64,000 nucleotides of DNA from Murimonas intestini (GTDB taxonomy: Bacteria > Bacillota > Clostridia > Lachnospirales > Lachnospiraceae), in assembly GCF_024622195.1 (NCBI RefSeq), contig NZ_JANKBI010000001.1, forward strand, positions 620,001 through 684,000, in the 5' to 3' direction. The notes under the pieces are model-generated. The model searched no databases. It had not been told where the DNA came from and saw nothing but the letters and a program-made list of their open reading frames with translations. Numbering within the stretch: position 1 is the stretch's first letter; the number at the start of each line of letters is the position of its first letter. This document shows positions 16,093 through 24,598 of the stretch, in pieces. The position numbers and the translations under genes were made by a program.

Positions 16093-17841
16093 TCAGCGCC
16101 TCCCCTCAATCTGAGACTGGTAAATTTCCTGATAGATACGGCAGTTTTCCATCAGTTCCTCATGTGTTCCATAGCCCATGCATCTGCCGTTTTCTAATAC
16201 AAGTATGTCGTCTGCAGCCATTGCAGTTGTGCAGCGCTGGGTGATAAATACTGTCGTCCTCTTCTGGCGTCCCTGAAGAAGATTTTTTCTCACACGGGCT
16301 TCTGTAATCGCATCGAGGGCACTTGTGGCATCATCCAGTACAAGGACAGGAGCATTTTTAATGATTCCTCTGGCTATGGATACCCTCTGTTTCTGCCCTC
16401 CTGACAGATTCACTCCGGCACTGCCCAGATTTTTATCCAGGCCTTCCGCTGCCTGCAGGATAAAAGAGCCTTCCGCTGCCTGCAGGGCAGCTTCTGCCTC
16501 TTTTTTCTTTGCATCACTTTTGCCCCAGCGGAGGTTTTCCAGCACTGTACCCGAAAACAGCATGGGCTTCTGGGGTACCAGCGCTATATTCTGTCTGACC
16601 GTCCTGACATCCATCCGGCGCACATCTGTTCCGTCAAGCAGCACCTCACCTTCGTCTGCATCATAGAACCTGAGCAAAAGCCATGCCAGTGTAGATTTGC
16701 CGCTCCCTGTAGGGCCTATAACAGCAAGGCTTCTGCCCGGGCGGATATGGAAGGACACATCCTCCAGCACAGGAAGGCCGCTGCCTCCCGGATAGGAAAA
16801 TGTCACATGCGAAAAGGCGACCTCTCCCTTCAGCCTGCCCTCTTCCCCGGTGCCGGACCCGTCAGCCTGATATGCCATTTCTTCCGGAAGGCTTAAGTCC
16901 TCCTCCTGATCCAGCACTTCTTTGATACGCTGTGTGGAGGCTTTCGTCCTCACAAATGTATTAAATATATTTGTAATGATCAAAAGAGAGCTCAATATCT
17001 GCGCCATATAGATAATGAATGCAGAAATATCTCCGGGATTGGCAAGTTCTATTTTAAAGAGGCGGGCTCCCAGATAAACAGCAGCAGCCGTACCTATCCC
17101 AACTGTAAGGTTCAGGATGGGCGCTATATAAGTTATGATCATCTGAGCCCTGATACTGCTGTCCATCAGATTTCTGTTAACATTATTGAACTGGTTTTCT
17201 TCCTCTTCATATGTGCCGAATGCCTTGACGAGCCGCACTCCGATCAGATATTCCTGCACTACCCGGTTCACCTGATCCATGGCTTTTTGAAGTACGGCAA
17301 ATCTGGGGTAAGAGAGTTTCATGCTCAGGATGATCATAGCAGCCACAGCCGCCACTACCCCGTAAATGATAAAGCTCAGCCTCCAGTTTAAAAATGTGGC
17401 CAGAATAATGCTGCCTATACATGTGACAGGCGCTTTCATAAATATCCTCATGATACCGTTTATAAATTGTATCACCTGTGTAGTATCATTGGACATCCTG
17501 GTGATCAGGGAACCGCTTTCGATCCTGTCGGCTCCTGCCTCAGAAAAATGCATGATTTTTTCAAACAGATCTCCCCGAAGATCCTTGCCGGCGCGCTGCG
17601 ACACATTGCTCGCCAGTATATTCCTGATGACCGCAAAAACTGCCCCGGCTCCGGTAACCAATATCATCAGGGCGCCAAAGTGGAGCACCTGCCCCGTGTC
17701 CTGCCGCTCTATACCGCTGTCGATGATCCGGGCCATCAGCGTAGGCCCCAGCAGGTCACAGAATGCCTCGCAGCTCACACAAAATATAGCTGTTAAAAAA
17801 GGTATTTTATACTTTTGGAAATATTTTCCGTAAATCCCCAC
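16093..17841 (-). CDS. ABC exporter half-transporter with degenerate ATPase site
   Basis: The 582-residue partner has the exporter membrane domain (residues 15-310) and an ATPase domain with Walker A GPTGSGKSTLAW, signature VNLSGGQKQRVSIARG and Walker B VLVLDDATSALDA. The residue after the Walker B aspartate is aspartate rather than catalytic glutamate, the standard sign of the non-canonical site in heterodimeric exporters. The start is a GTG at 17841 with AGAGGG six bases upstream. Expression is likely coupled to the following gene, which supplies the complete site. Confidence 0.9.
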   Translation of the reverse strand: MGIYGKYFQKYKIPFLTAIFCVSCEAFCDLLGPTLMARIIDSGIERQDTGQVLHFGALMILVTGAGAVFAVIRNILASNVSQRAGKDLRGDLFEKIMHFSEAGADRIESGSLITRMSNDTTQVIQFINGIMRIFMKAPVTCIGSIILATFLNWRLSFIIYGVVAAVAAMIILSMKLSYPRFAVLQKAMDQVNRVVQEYLIGVRLVKAFGTYEEEENQFNNVNRNLMDSSIRAQMIITYIAPILNLTVGIGTAAAVYLGARLFKIELANPGDISAFIIYMAQILSSLLIITNIFNTFVRTKASTQRIKEVLDQEEDLSLPEEMAYQADGSGTGEEGRLKGEVAFSHVTFSYPGGSGLPVLEDVSFHIRPGRSLAVIGPTGSGKSTLAWLLLRFYDADEGEVLLDGTDVRRMDVRTVRQNIALVPQKPMLFSGTVLENLRWGKSDAKKKEAEAALQAAEGSFILQAAEGLDKNLGSAGVNLSGGQKQRVSIARGIIKNAPVLVLDDATSALDAITEARVRKNLLQGRQKRTTVFITQRCTTAMAADDILVLENGRCMGYGTHEELMENCRIYQEIYQSQIEGRR

Positions 17842-17915
17842 AGCCTTCCCTCTTTCCTGCTTATTCTAAATTTAATCTGAACACTTCCGCATCTGCAGTA
17901 TCTGATTGTTTATAG

Positions 17916-18055
17916 GTTACTGTTCACACGTCACCATCCCGCGAGGTGTTTTCGTGCGTATTTGCACGAAAATCCCGAGGGTTGCAGCGCGAAACGGCGG
18001 TTTTTGCCGTTTCTGTGCATCGCGGAGCGTGTTACTGGTCACGGAGTGAACAGTA
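17916..18055. repeat. 140-base structured repeat-like element with inverted ends
   Basis: TACTGTTCAC (17918-17927) and GTGAACAGTA (18046-18055) are perfect inverted ends. Inside, CCGCGA/TCGCGG (17939-17944, 18020-18025) enclose two perfect hairpins, TTTTCGTGC/GCACGAAAA (17949-17957, 17964-17972) and GAAACGGC/GCCGTTTC (17991-17998, 18006-18013). It has no ORF and is richer in G+C than the bases on its left. It resembles a MITE or a structured intergenic repeat. Confidence 0.55.
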
Positions 18056-18062
18056 TTATAGT

Positions 18063-19205
18063 TCAGCCTTCTGCACCGTTTACAGACGATTTTACTGCAA
18101 TCCCGTTAATCTCTACCTGGTCAGTAGCCTTGATCAGTATATAGGGGATTCCGTCTATCTCCCGGTGTTCAACCAACTGGGCTTTATCCGGGGAAACCTT
18201 TATGACAACGTCCGGCGTCTTGATTTCATAACTTCTCACACTCGCCACATTTGCCGCTATGAAACTGGTCTTCTCATCAGCCGCCGCTTCATAGTGGGTA
18301 TCAAATTCTTCCAGTCTTTCATTGGCCACTCCGCTGTTTGCCAGAAGCCTTTTAACTTCCACTTTGTCCAGCGTCACCGGTTCAGGATCTTCTTTCCTCT
18401 CCTCCAGAAGCTCGTTCAGATTCTCCTGTATACTCATAACTGTATCAAAATCGCAGCTCCGGTCCAACGTCTCCTCAATGATCGTCTGGAAGGTCTCCTT
18501 TTGTGTCTTGGCGCTAAGGGGTATCCTGCATCCCAGGAACTGGTCAATGAATTCTTCCTGAAGTATCTCCGGATTCTTGGCATAATATAACAGACCATGT
18601 ACATCTGTATTCCTGTCATTAAACGCAGGAAACAGAAATCCCACATCGGGAGTCTCCACAATCCAGTCCTGTATCCTGTTTTCAATCTGGTTCGTGTCAA
18701 TATTGTAACAGAGACCAGGCTTTGAGAGTTTCACGGGACAGATACTGCACAGTACAAAATTATACACATAATCAGAAGCGTCATCCATATCAAGGTTGTC
18801 CGATGCTCTTCCCGGAACATCATAAGCGCCATGCACCAGGATAATGTAATAGTTTTCAGGATAGAGATATGTCTCCATCACTTTCTGATAGAACTCTTCT
18901 ATAAGGTCATCATCCTTTAATTCTGTATCACGCAGTTTCAGCAGGAAGGTCTGGGTGCCGTCCCCCATCTCCTGATCCAGCGGAAATTCCATATTGATCA
19001 GATTCCTTCCGATAGTGCCTGAGAGTGTTTTCTTAAAAATCGCAAAATATTTAAAGGCCTCTTCTTCCAAGAGCGAAAGGAAGGCCTCTTTAAGCTTTGT
19101 CTTCTGGTTCTTCTCTGCATCCACATAACATCCGCAAATACGGGTAAATACTGACTTGTTAGGGGTTAACAGCTTCTTTATCTCACTGATTTCTTTCTTG
19201 TTCAT
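18063..19205 (-). CDS. DUF4317 domain-containing protein
   Basis: The 380-residue protein starts MNKKEISEIKKLLTPNKSVFTRICGCYVD and contains GRNLINMEFP and FLFPAFNDRNTDVHGLLYYAKN, a pattern I recognise as the DUF4317 family, common in Clostridia and of unknown function. It is soluble with no signal peptide. It stands alone between the repeat-like element at its 3' side and a 243-base gap at its 5' side. Its last codons run almost into the repeat, whose neighbour supplies the TGA. Confidence 0.8.
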   Translation of the reverse strand: MNKKEISEIKKLLTPNKSVFTRICGCYVDAEKNQKTKLKEAFLSLLEEEAFKYFAIFKKTLSGTIGRNLINMEFPLDQEMGDGTQTFLLKLRDTELKDDDLIEEFYQKVMETYLYPENYYIILVHGAYDVPGRASDNLDMDDASDYVYNFVLCSICPVKLSKPGLCYNIDTNQIENRIQDWIVETPDVGFLFPAFNDRNTDVHGLLYYAKNPEILQEEFIDQFLGCRIPLSAKTQKETFQTIIEETLDRSCDFDTVMSIQENLNELLEERKEDPEPVTLDKVEVKRLLANSGVANERLEEFDTHYEAAADEKTSFIAANVASVRSYEIKTPDVVIKVSPDKAQLVEHREIDGIPYILIKATDQVEINGIAVKSSVNGAEG

Positions 19206-19348
19206 ATGTAAAATTCTCCATTCCTGTCTTTTATTTATCGAGGCTGATACTATTCCGGCTTCACCAAATTATTATAATATTTCTTTTGAACTTAAGTCAA
19301 GTAATTGCAGACTGCTTTCACCAGTGTAAACAGTAACGGCAAAAAGAA

Positions 19349-19405
19349 CCGCCCAGGTTATAAAAGGAAAATGCAATGATGATGATATTCCTCTAACCTG
19401 AACGG
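19349..19405 (-). terminator. Terminator downstream of the M3 peptidase gene
   Basis: CCGCCCAGGTTA pairs with TAACCTGAACGG around an A+T-rich loop. On the minus strand the stem is followed by TTCTTTTTG. The gap 19206-19448 otherwise shows only a GTACTTTCACAGTTAC box at its right end. Confidence 0.6.
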
Positions 19406-19435
19406 CTGTCCATTTAAAACTCTTCGTACCTGTCC

Positions 19436-19452
19436 GGTACTTTCACAGTTAC
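19436..19452. repeat. Copy of the short TAACTGTGAAGGTACTGA-type box
   Basis: GGTACTTTCACAGTTAC is the reverse complement of GTAACTGTGAAAGTACC and matches the left half of the dispersed box seen at 11240-11264 and 50664-50686. It overlaps the last codons of the M3 peptidase gene. Confidence 0.4.
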
Positions 19453-21125
19453 AGCTCTTTTTTAATCTGCCCCATGATTTTTTCTACCGTACCGCCCGCA
19501 AACGGATTACTCAAATGCGCCTCTTTTAACAATTCAAAATACCCCTTGCTTCCTCCTGCGCGGCACAGCCTGCAGTAATCATTCCAGGCTTCCTCCCTGT
19601 TCTCTTTCATACGCCCGTATAACTCAAGAGCGCCCATCTGAGCCAGCGCATAATCAATATAATAGAACGGAAACAGGAATATATGCTGTTTCTGCATCCA
19701 GAAGCCGCCATTTTCCAGGAAATCATTTCCGTCATAATCCCTCCAGGGCAGATATTTCTTCTCCAGACGGCTCCATATATTCCGTCTTTCTTTTGCATCT
19801 GTCACCCTGCCCTCATATACCTCATGCTGGAATTCGTCCACACACGCCATATATGGGATCACCTCAAGGGCATCAGCCAGATGGGCATAGCGGTATTTAT
19901 CCGCATCTCCCCCAAAAAACAGCTCCATCCATGGATACGTAAAGAACTCCATGGACATGGAATGGATCTCATCGATTTCCGAAGTAGACCAGGACTGCTC
20001 GGACAGAGGCAGGAGCCTGGAAGCGATGTAGGCTTCAAAAGCATGTCCCGCTTCATGTGTCAGTACATCCACATCTGCGCTTGTCTGATTAAAATTTGAA
20101 AAGATAAACGGCGCCTTATAATCCGCTAAAAATGTACAGTACCCGCCCTGGCGTTTGCCCGGCTTTGTCTCCAGATCAAACAAGTCATTGCAGACCATAA
20201 AGTCAAAAAACTCGCCTGTCTCATGAGATAATTCATGGTACATTTTCCCTGCCTTCTCTATCATCTCATCCTTTGTACCTGACGGAACTGCATTCCCTTC
20301 TGGATATACAAGCGCCTCGTCATAGTAGTGAAGCGTTTCTATACCCAGCCGTTCCCTCTGCTCTTCAAACAGACGCCGGCATACAGGCACTACTGTCTCT
20401 TCTATCTGTTTTCTAAATACAGCCACATCCTCCTTTTTGTAATCATATCTTTCTCTTTGGAGGTATGCCATTTCAATATAATCAGAAAATCCCAATACTT
20501 CCGCCATTTCACAGCGCACCTTGATAAGCTCGTCATAAATCTTGTCCAGTTCTCCTGATACAGACTCATACAGCCCGGCCCAGGCTTCAAACGCTTCTTT
20601 TCTCACAGCTCTGTCAGTACTCTGCATATATTTCAGCAGCCCGTAAAAATTCACTTCTTCTCCATGGAATGTGGCGGTGCAGACAGCTGATGCCTTTGCA
20701 TACTGCTGTGTAAGCTGGCTCTCTCTTATTTGATTTTGAATAATCTTCTCATCTGCCAGACGCATCCTGTTTTTTATATTCAGAAAATACAGCTCTCCGA
20801 AATCCTTCTCAAATTCACTCAGCCATGGTGATTCCAGAAGCAGCTTATTTGCCTCCTTCATTTTCAACTGTATCTTAGGCAGCTCGCTGTTCATGAATTC
20901 TACTTCTTTTTCGTAGAATTCATCAGCTGTATTGATCGTATTTCGTATACTGGCCACTGTATTCATTGTATCCAGATGATCCGCCTCACTGTTCATCCAC
21001 AAAAACAGTTCTTTCGCCTCTTCATAGCTTCCAGCTAACGGCAGCTTTTCCATATACTCTTCAATCTTTCCCATAAAGGCATTTGTATCCGGACGTTCAT
21101 ATACTATCTCAGAAAATTTTTGCAT
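19449..21125 (-). CDS. M3-family oligoendopeptidase (PepF-like)
   Basis: The 558-residue protein is a zinc metallopeptidase of family M3. The HExxH motif is in DVLTHEAGHAFEAYIA near residue 347, and the third ligand glutamate lies in SEIDEIHSMSMEFF about 25 residues later. The helical N-terminal half matches oligoendopeptidase F-type enzymes, which cut short peptides in the cytoplasm. Length is typical of the shorter Clostridial subgroup. It is a single-gene unit with its own terminator. Confidence 0.9.
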   Translation of the reverse strand: MQKFSEIVYERPDTNAFMGKIEEYMEKLPLAGSYEEAKELFLWMNSEADHLDTMNTVASIRNTINTADEFYEKEVEFMNSELPKIQLKMKEANKLLLESPWLSEFEKDFGELYFLNIKNRMRLADEKIIQNQIRESQLTQQYAKASAVCTATFHGEEVNFYGLLKYMQSTDRAVRKEAFEAWAGLYESVSGELDKIYDELIKVRCEMAEVLGFSDYIEMAYLQRERYDYKKEDVAVFRKQIEETVVPVCRRLFEEQRERLGIETLHYYDEALVYPEGNAVPSGTKDEMIEKAGKMYHELSHETGEFFDFMVCNDLFDLETKPGKRQGGYCTFLADYKAPFIFSNFNQTSADVDVLTHEAGHAFEAYIASRLLPLSEQSWSTSEIDEIHSMSMEFFTYPWMELFFGGDADKYRYAHLADALEVIPYMACVDEFQHEVYEGRVTDAKERRNIWSRLEKKYLPWRDYDGNDFLENGGFWMQKQHIFLFPFYYIDYALAQMGALELYGRMKENREEAWNDYCRLCRAGGSKGYFELLKEAHLSNPFAGGTVEKIMGQIKKEL

Positions 21126-21191
21126 TTTGTTTCTCCCTTTCTTATCTTAATTTATATTGTATTTTTGTTGTAATTATGCATGTATCAGTAA

Positions 21192-22067
21192 TCATGCATG
21201 TGAAAGCAGCGGGAACATCATTCCTGCATTTTCAAATTCCTTAAAACCTTGTCCAAGCAGAAACAAGGTCAGGTCATGGCTATGAATCTCCCCTTTTGTG
21301 AACCCCTCCCCGTCTAAAGGCGTAAAACCTAATACAACCTCCGTAATTTCGCTGCCAAAGGCTTCTATAATTTTTTCCAGATCAGCCGGCCTCTCAGAAT
21401 AGACAGCATAAAGCACCAGCCTGGCATTTTCTATATCCGCAACAGCGTATGCGTCCTCACTTTCAATGTAATAAACGTTATCTTTCATGAATTGAGTCAG
21501 TCCAAACATAATAAGGCCCATATTATTTTTCATTTCAAATAAGCTGTTATTGGCTGAGCTGATGACGGCATTCTCTACTGTCTTCCAGCCATGGCGTGAT
21601 TCCATAGGAATCTGCTGTACCCGGCTGCTGCCTGTAATCTTAACTTTTTTGTGGAAATTCCATTCTTTTCCCCGTCTGAATCCGAATCTGGGATAAAAAT
21701 CCAGAACGCTGTTATTGGCAAATAAATACATACCATCTGCACTGTCCAAGTACTCTTTTTTGATCTCATCCATCAGGAACCTGATCATCCCCCTCCCCCT
21801 GTATTCCTTTTTCGTCATCACCGTACCCAGCTGGATATATTTTCTTTTTTTATTCCCACATTCAAACTCCATCTTATTCACTGATACGTTTGCAACTACT
21901 TCATTGTCCCTGACTACTGAATATGGATTGTACATTTCACCCCAAAAGCCATTCTTGTACCATTCCTCAAAACTAATGCCAAAAGTTTCCCTGGCTAAGG
22001 AATTAAAACTGCTTCTGAGTGTACTATTATCTTTATACGATTTTACCAACTGAAACGCTTCCTTCAT
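21192..22067 (-). CDS. GNAT-family N-acetyltransferase (two-domain)
   Basis: In this 291-residue protein the N-terminal half holds the acetyl-CoA-binding motif (QLGTVMTKKEYRGRGMIRFLMDEI, residues 75-100), followed by LFANNSVLDFYPRFGFRRGKEW. The C-terminal half (FMKDNVYYIESEDAYAVADIENARLVLYAV) resembles a second, degenerate GNAT or SCP2-like fold. The substrate is unknown. It is transcribed alone, 66 bases from the M3 peptidase gene. Confidence 0.8.
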   Translation of the reverse strand: MKEAFQLVKSYKDNSTLRSSFNSLARETFGISFEEWYKNGFWGEMYNPYSVVRDNEVVANVSVNKMEFECGNKKRKYIQLGTVMTKKEYRGRGMIRFLMDEIKKEYLDSADGMYLFANNSVLDFYPRFGFRRGKEWNFHKKVKITGSSRVQQIPMESRHGWKTVENAVISSANNSLFEMKNNMGLIMFGLTQFMKDNVYYIESEDAYAVADIENARLVLYAVYSERPADLEKIIEAFGSEITEVVLGFTPLDGEGFTKGEIHSHDLTLFLLGQGFKEFENAGMMFPLLSHA

Positions 22068-22245
22068 AGCACTGTTTATCCCTTCGTATTAGTTTTCCGC
22101 TTCCGGTATCTCATTCAATATTACTATTAATTGCCCATTAAAAACTTCTGTCCCTAAACTCAAAAATACTTTTTCGCACTGTAATTTATTATATCACCAT
22201 TATTGCCAAAAAACGATATATATCTGATTCTTTCTCTTATTTTAA

Positions 22246-22311
22246 GTTACAGTTCAGCCATCTGATCTATAACAGCGCTCCTCGCGGAACATTGGAAGGC
22301 TGAACTGTTAC
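22246..22311. repeat. 66-base MITE-like inverted-repeat element
   Basis: GTTACAGTTCAGCC (22246-22259) and GGCTGAACTGTTAC (22298-22311) are 14-base inverted ends with one mismatch. The 38-base interior has no ORF. The ends share the ACTGTTCA/CAGTTCA character of the larger element at 17916-18055. Confidence 0.5.
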
Positions 22312-22399
22312 GATTTTAATTCACCCTTTAATTAATGCTTCAATTAAAAAGTCATGTGCTCAAAATATGCTCCTCTTTCTTGATCTGTTTCCAAGATAA

Positions 22400-22426
22400 A
22401 AGGACTGCCGCGGTACGGCAGTCCTT
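22400..22426 (-). terminator. Terminator of the pseudopilin gene
   Basis: AAGGACTGCCG and CGGCAGTCCTT form a perfect 11-base stem with a five-base loop, followed on the minus strand by TTATCTTGG. Confidence 0.8.
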
Positions 22427-22455
22427 CGTAAATTCATAAATTATATTGGAAGCAG

Positions 22456-23280
22456 TCAGGGTATCTTATACCAGCCGTAAGCTCCTTCTGAAGGCATGGA
22501 ACCGGGAGTGGCATAATCGGCCCAAATATAATATGTTCCGTTAACATCAACGATATCTCCCTGCTCATAACTATTCAGTGGAAAATCTCCCTGAAGCACC
22601 TTTCCTGTCAGCTTTTTGACAAACCTTTCTCCCAGATATGCATCCGGACCCTTGTCCACCCTGTCCCTGTCAACATTTCCTTGTGAGGTAATTACATAAT
22701 AGTTCTCCCCATGTTTGAATACACCACCAGGTTCCATCACGATATTCCACGAATTTTGATTCACGAAATCATCCATAGTAGGCCATATACTCTCCTGGAC
22801 AACAATATCTGTCCCCGGATATTTCTCTGCTCCGCTGCCATCCGGCGGCTGCAGACCTCCGCCATTTCCGCCCGGCCCCTGTTCTCCATCGGGTTTTTCT
22901 TCCGGTTTCGTCACAGTATCATCTGACTCCCCGTCTCCGCCCCCATGGACAGAACAGATCACATGCTGGCCGTCAGACGATACGCTGTAGTCTCCGCCTG
23001 AGGGGCAGGAAAGTTCTGAAGCATCCGTTCCCGTCACAGAATTTCCGTCCAGCATATCCTGCATTTTTGTATCCGGTGCATATATTACTTCCGCCCTGTA
23101 ATAGCGTTCTATCATATTTCTGTTGACAAGGCATACTTTTTCCTTGCTCTTATCAATAAAACCTAACAGTGAAGGTACCAAAACAGCGGACAATAATGCA
23201 AGTATCACCAGTACAACTATCAGTTCCACAAGTGTAAAACCCTCTTCTTTTTTGGCCAGTTTTTTCCAGCTAAAAATCAT
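22456..23280 (-). CDS. Type IV pilin-like (pseudopilin) protein with prepilin N-terminus
   Basis: The 274-residue protein has a class III signal: a basic leader (WKKLAKKEEG) followed by FTLVELIVVLVILALLSAVLVPSL, with cleavage expected after the glycine at about residue 13 and a glutamate at position 5 of the mature protein. The lollipop region is short and leads into a glycine/proline-rich linker (PEEKPDGEQGPGGNGGG) and a C-terminal globular part rich in tryptophan and tyrosine (YEQGDIVDVNGTYYIWADYATPG). No prepilin peptidase, ATPase or PilC gene is nearby, so assembly proteins must be encoded elsewhere. A role in adhesion or DNA uptake is possible. Confidence 0.85.
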   Translation of the reverse strand: MIFSWKKLAKKEEGFTLVELIVVLVILALLSAVLVPSLLGFIDKSKEKVCLVNRNMIERYYRAEVIYAPDTKMQDMLDGNSVTGTDASELSCPSGGDYSVSSDGQHVICSVHGGGDGESDDTVTKPEEKPDGEQGPGGNGGGLQPPDGSGAEKYPGTDIVVQESIWPTMDDFVNQNSWNIVMEPGGVFKHGENYYVITSQGNVDRDRVDKGPDAYLGERFVKKLTGKVLQGDFPLNSYEQGDIVDVNGTYYIWADYATPGSMPSEGAYGWYKIP

Positions 23281-23501
23281 CCTCTGTTCCTCCGCACTTA
23301 TTTCTCTGATTTAAATTATCCTCTGTGCGGAAAAATTACAAGACTTGCACGCAATATTGACAACATTATACAAACAATGACAATATATGCAATGATATCC
23401 GGTGCTACCTCTCACTGCTCATTATTCCAGCCTCATATCAATCCCATATACCCCTCAAAATGATACAGCCGTTTTGCCGTCTTTAGAAATCAATATCACT
23501 T

Positions 23502-24398
23502 TTATCCTGCCGGCTGTATCTTTTTCCAGAAAGTCCATTTCACCGCCGGCTTATATCCAATACCTACATAGAAGGAATTGTTGCCCCCGGTCATATGTGT
23601 TGCTCCAAGAGGTTTCATACGCCTGTACATTTCTGAGAGTGCGGCAGCGGCAATACCACGGCGCCTGTATTCCGGCAGTGTGCATAAGGGCTCCATATAG
23701 GCAAGATGATTCTCAGGTGTCCACCACATTCCAGCCCAGCATACATAGTCCCCTGCTTCGTTTTCCACTGCCACATTATACTCCATTGTTGCATGCGGGG
23801 CCTGGCTGAGCTGATACCCGCCTTCAGCATTTCCATTCCAGGGACCTTCCTTTGCCTCACGCTCAAATCCTTTCCAACAGCATTCAGCCGCCCTTCTTAT
23901 ATCCTGCTCTCCCTGTGGTACAATTCTGAACCCTTCCGGGAGTCTGTAATCCAGCGGCTTATCAAAATCAATCTGCAGATCAATATGCTCACCCGTCTTA
24001 GAATAACCAAGTTCCTGTGCAGCCTTCATGATGGCATCCTGTCCCTGAAATATGACCAGCTGTCTTTCCCCGTCACATCCCGGCATATATTTGTCAGCAT
24101 GCAAAACCATATCAGCTGCCAGTTCTTCATATCCCGGCCTAAGGCTAAAATATATGTCTGTCACCGGTTTCTCAGTAAAAACAAATCCAACGATCTTGCC
24201 GCCATCCAGCCAGATCTTATTTCTGTGTGTATATGACAAGTCCATCCAGTCTGAAGAAAGTGCATATTCCAGAAATGGTGCGGGGACGCCGTTTCTCCAG
24301 TCTCTTTCATAGATCTCTATCATAAACTGATAAATATCCATATGGTCTGCCAGTATCTGGTACTGTCTTGATGTTATATTTTCTGTATTCTTTCTCAT
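23502..24398 (-). CDS. GNAT-family N-acetyltransferase
   Basis: The 298-residue protein has the acetyl-CoA motif in its C-terminal half: MEPLCTLPEYRRRGIAAAALSEMYRRM near residue 230, followed by ATHMTGGNNSFYVGIGYKP. The N-terminal half looks like a second, substrate-binding domain. GGAGG lies six bases before the ATG. Gene neighbours give no clue to the substrate. The gaps on both sides (about 200 bases each) hold no further ORF; the right one contains a CTGCTGAATAGTTAC box. Confidence 0.82.
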   Translation of the reverse strand: MRKNTENITSRQYQILADHMDIYQFMIEIYERDWRNGVPAPFLEYALSSDWMDLSYTHRNKIWLDGGKIVGFVFTEKPVTDIYFSLRPGYEELAADMVLHADKYMPGCDGERQLVIFQGQDAIMKAAQELGYSKTGEHIDLQIDFDKPLDYRLPEGFRIVPQGEQDIRRAAECCWKGFEREAKEGPWNGNAEGGYQLSQAPHATMEYNVAVENEAGDYVCWAGMWWTPENHLAYMEPLCTLPEYRRRGIAAAALSEMYRRMKPLGATHMTGGNNSFYVGIGYKPAVKWTFWKKIQPAG

Positions 24399-24598
24399 TT
24401 CAATCCTCCATCAGTCTATGTATAAGCGGCTGTAAATGCACAGACCTGCTGAATAGTTACAAGCAGCTTACATATTTATCATAAAAGACTGAGAGAGATA
24501 GCACAAGTGGAAAGAATAGTTATAGCCAAACATGAACCTGTCAAAGGCAGTCATCCGCTGATAATCATTCTGTTTCTTTAACATGAATCATGCAGGCC

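Noticed and set aside
16440..16490. Direct repeat CTTCCGCTGCCTGCAGG within an exporter gene
   Set aside because: It encodes two similar AAEG-containing segments that fit the normal spacing between Walker A and signature motif, so no duplication or insertion is needed.
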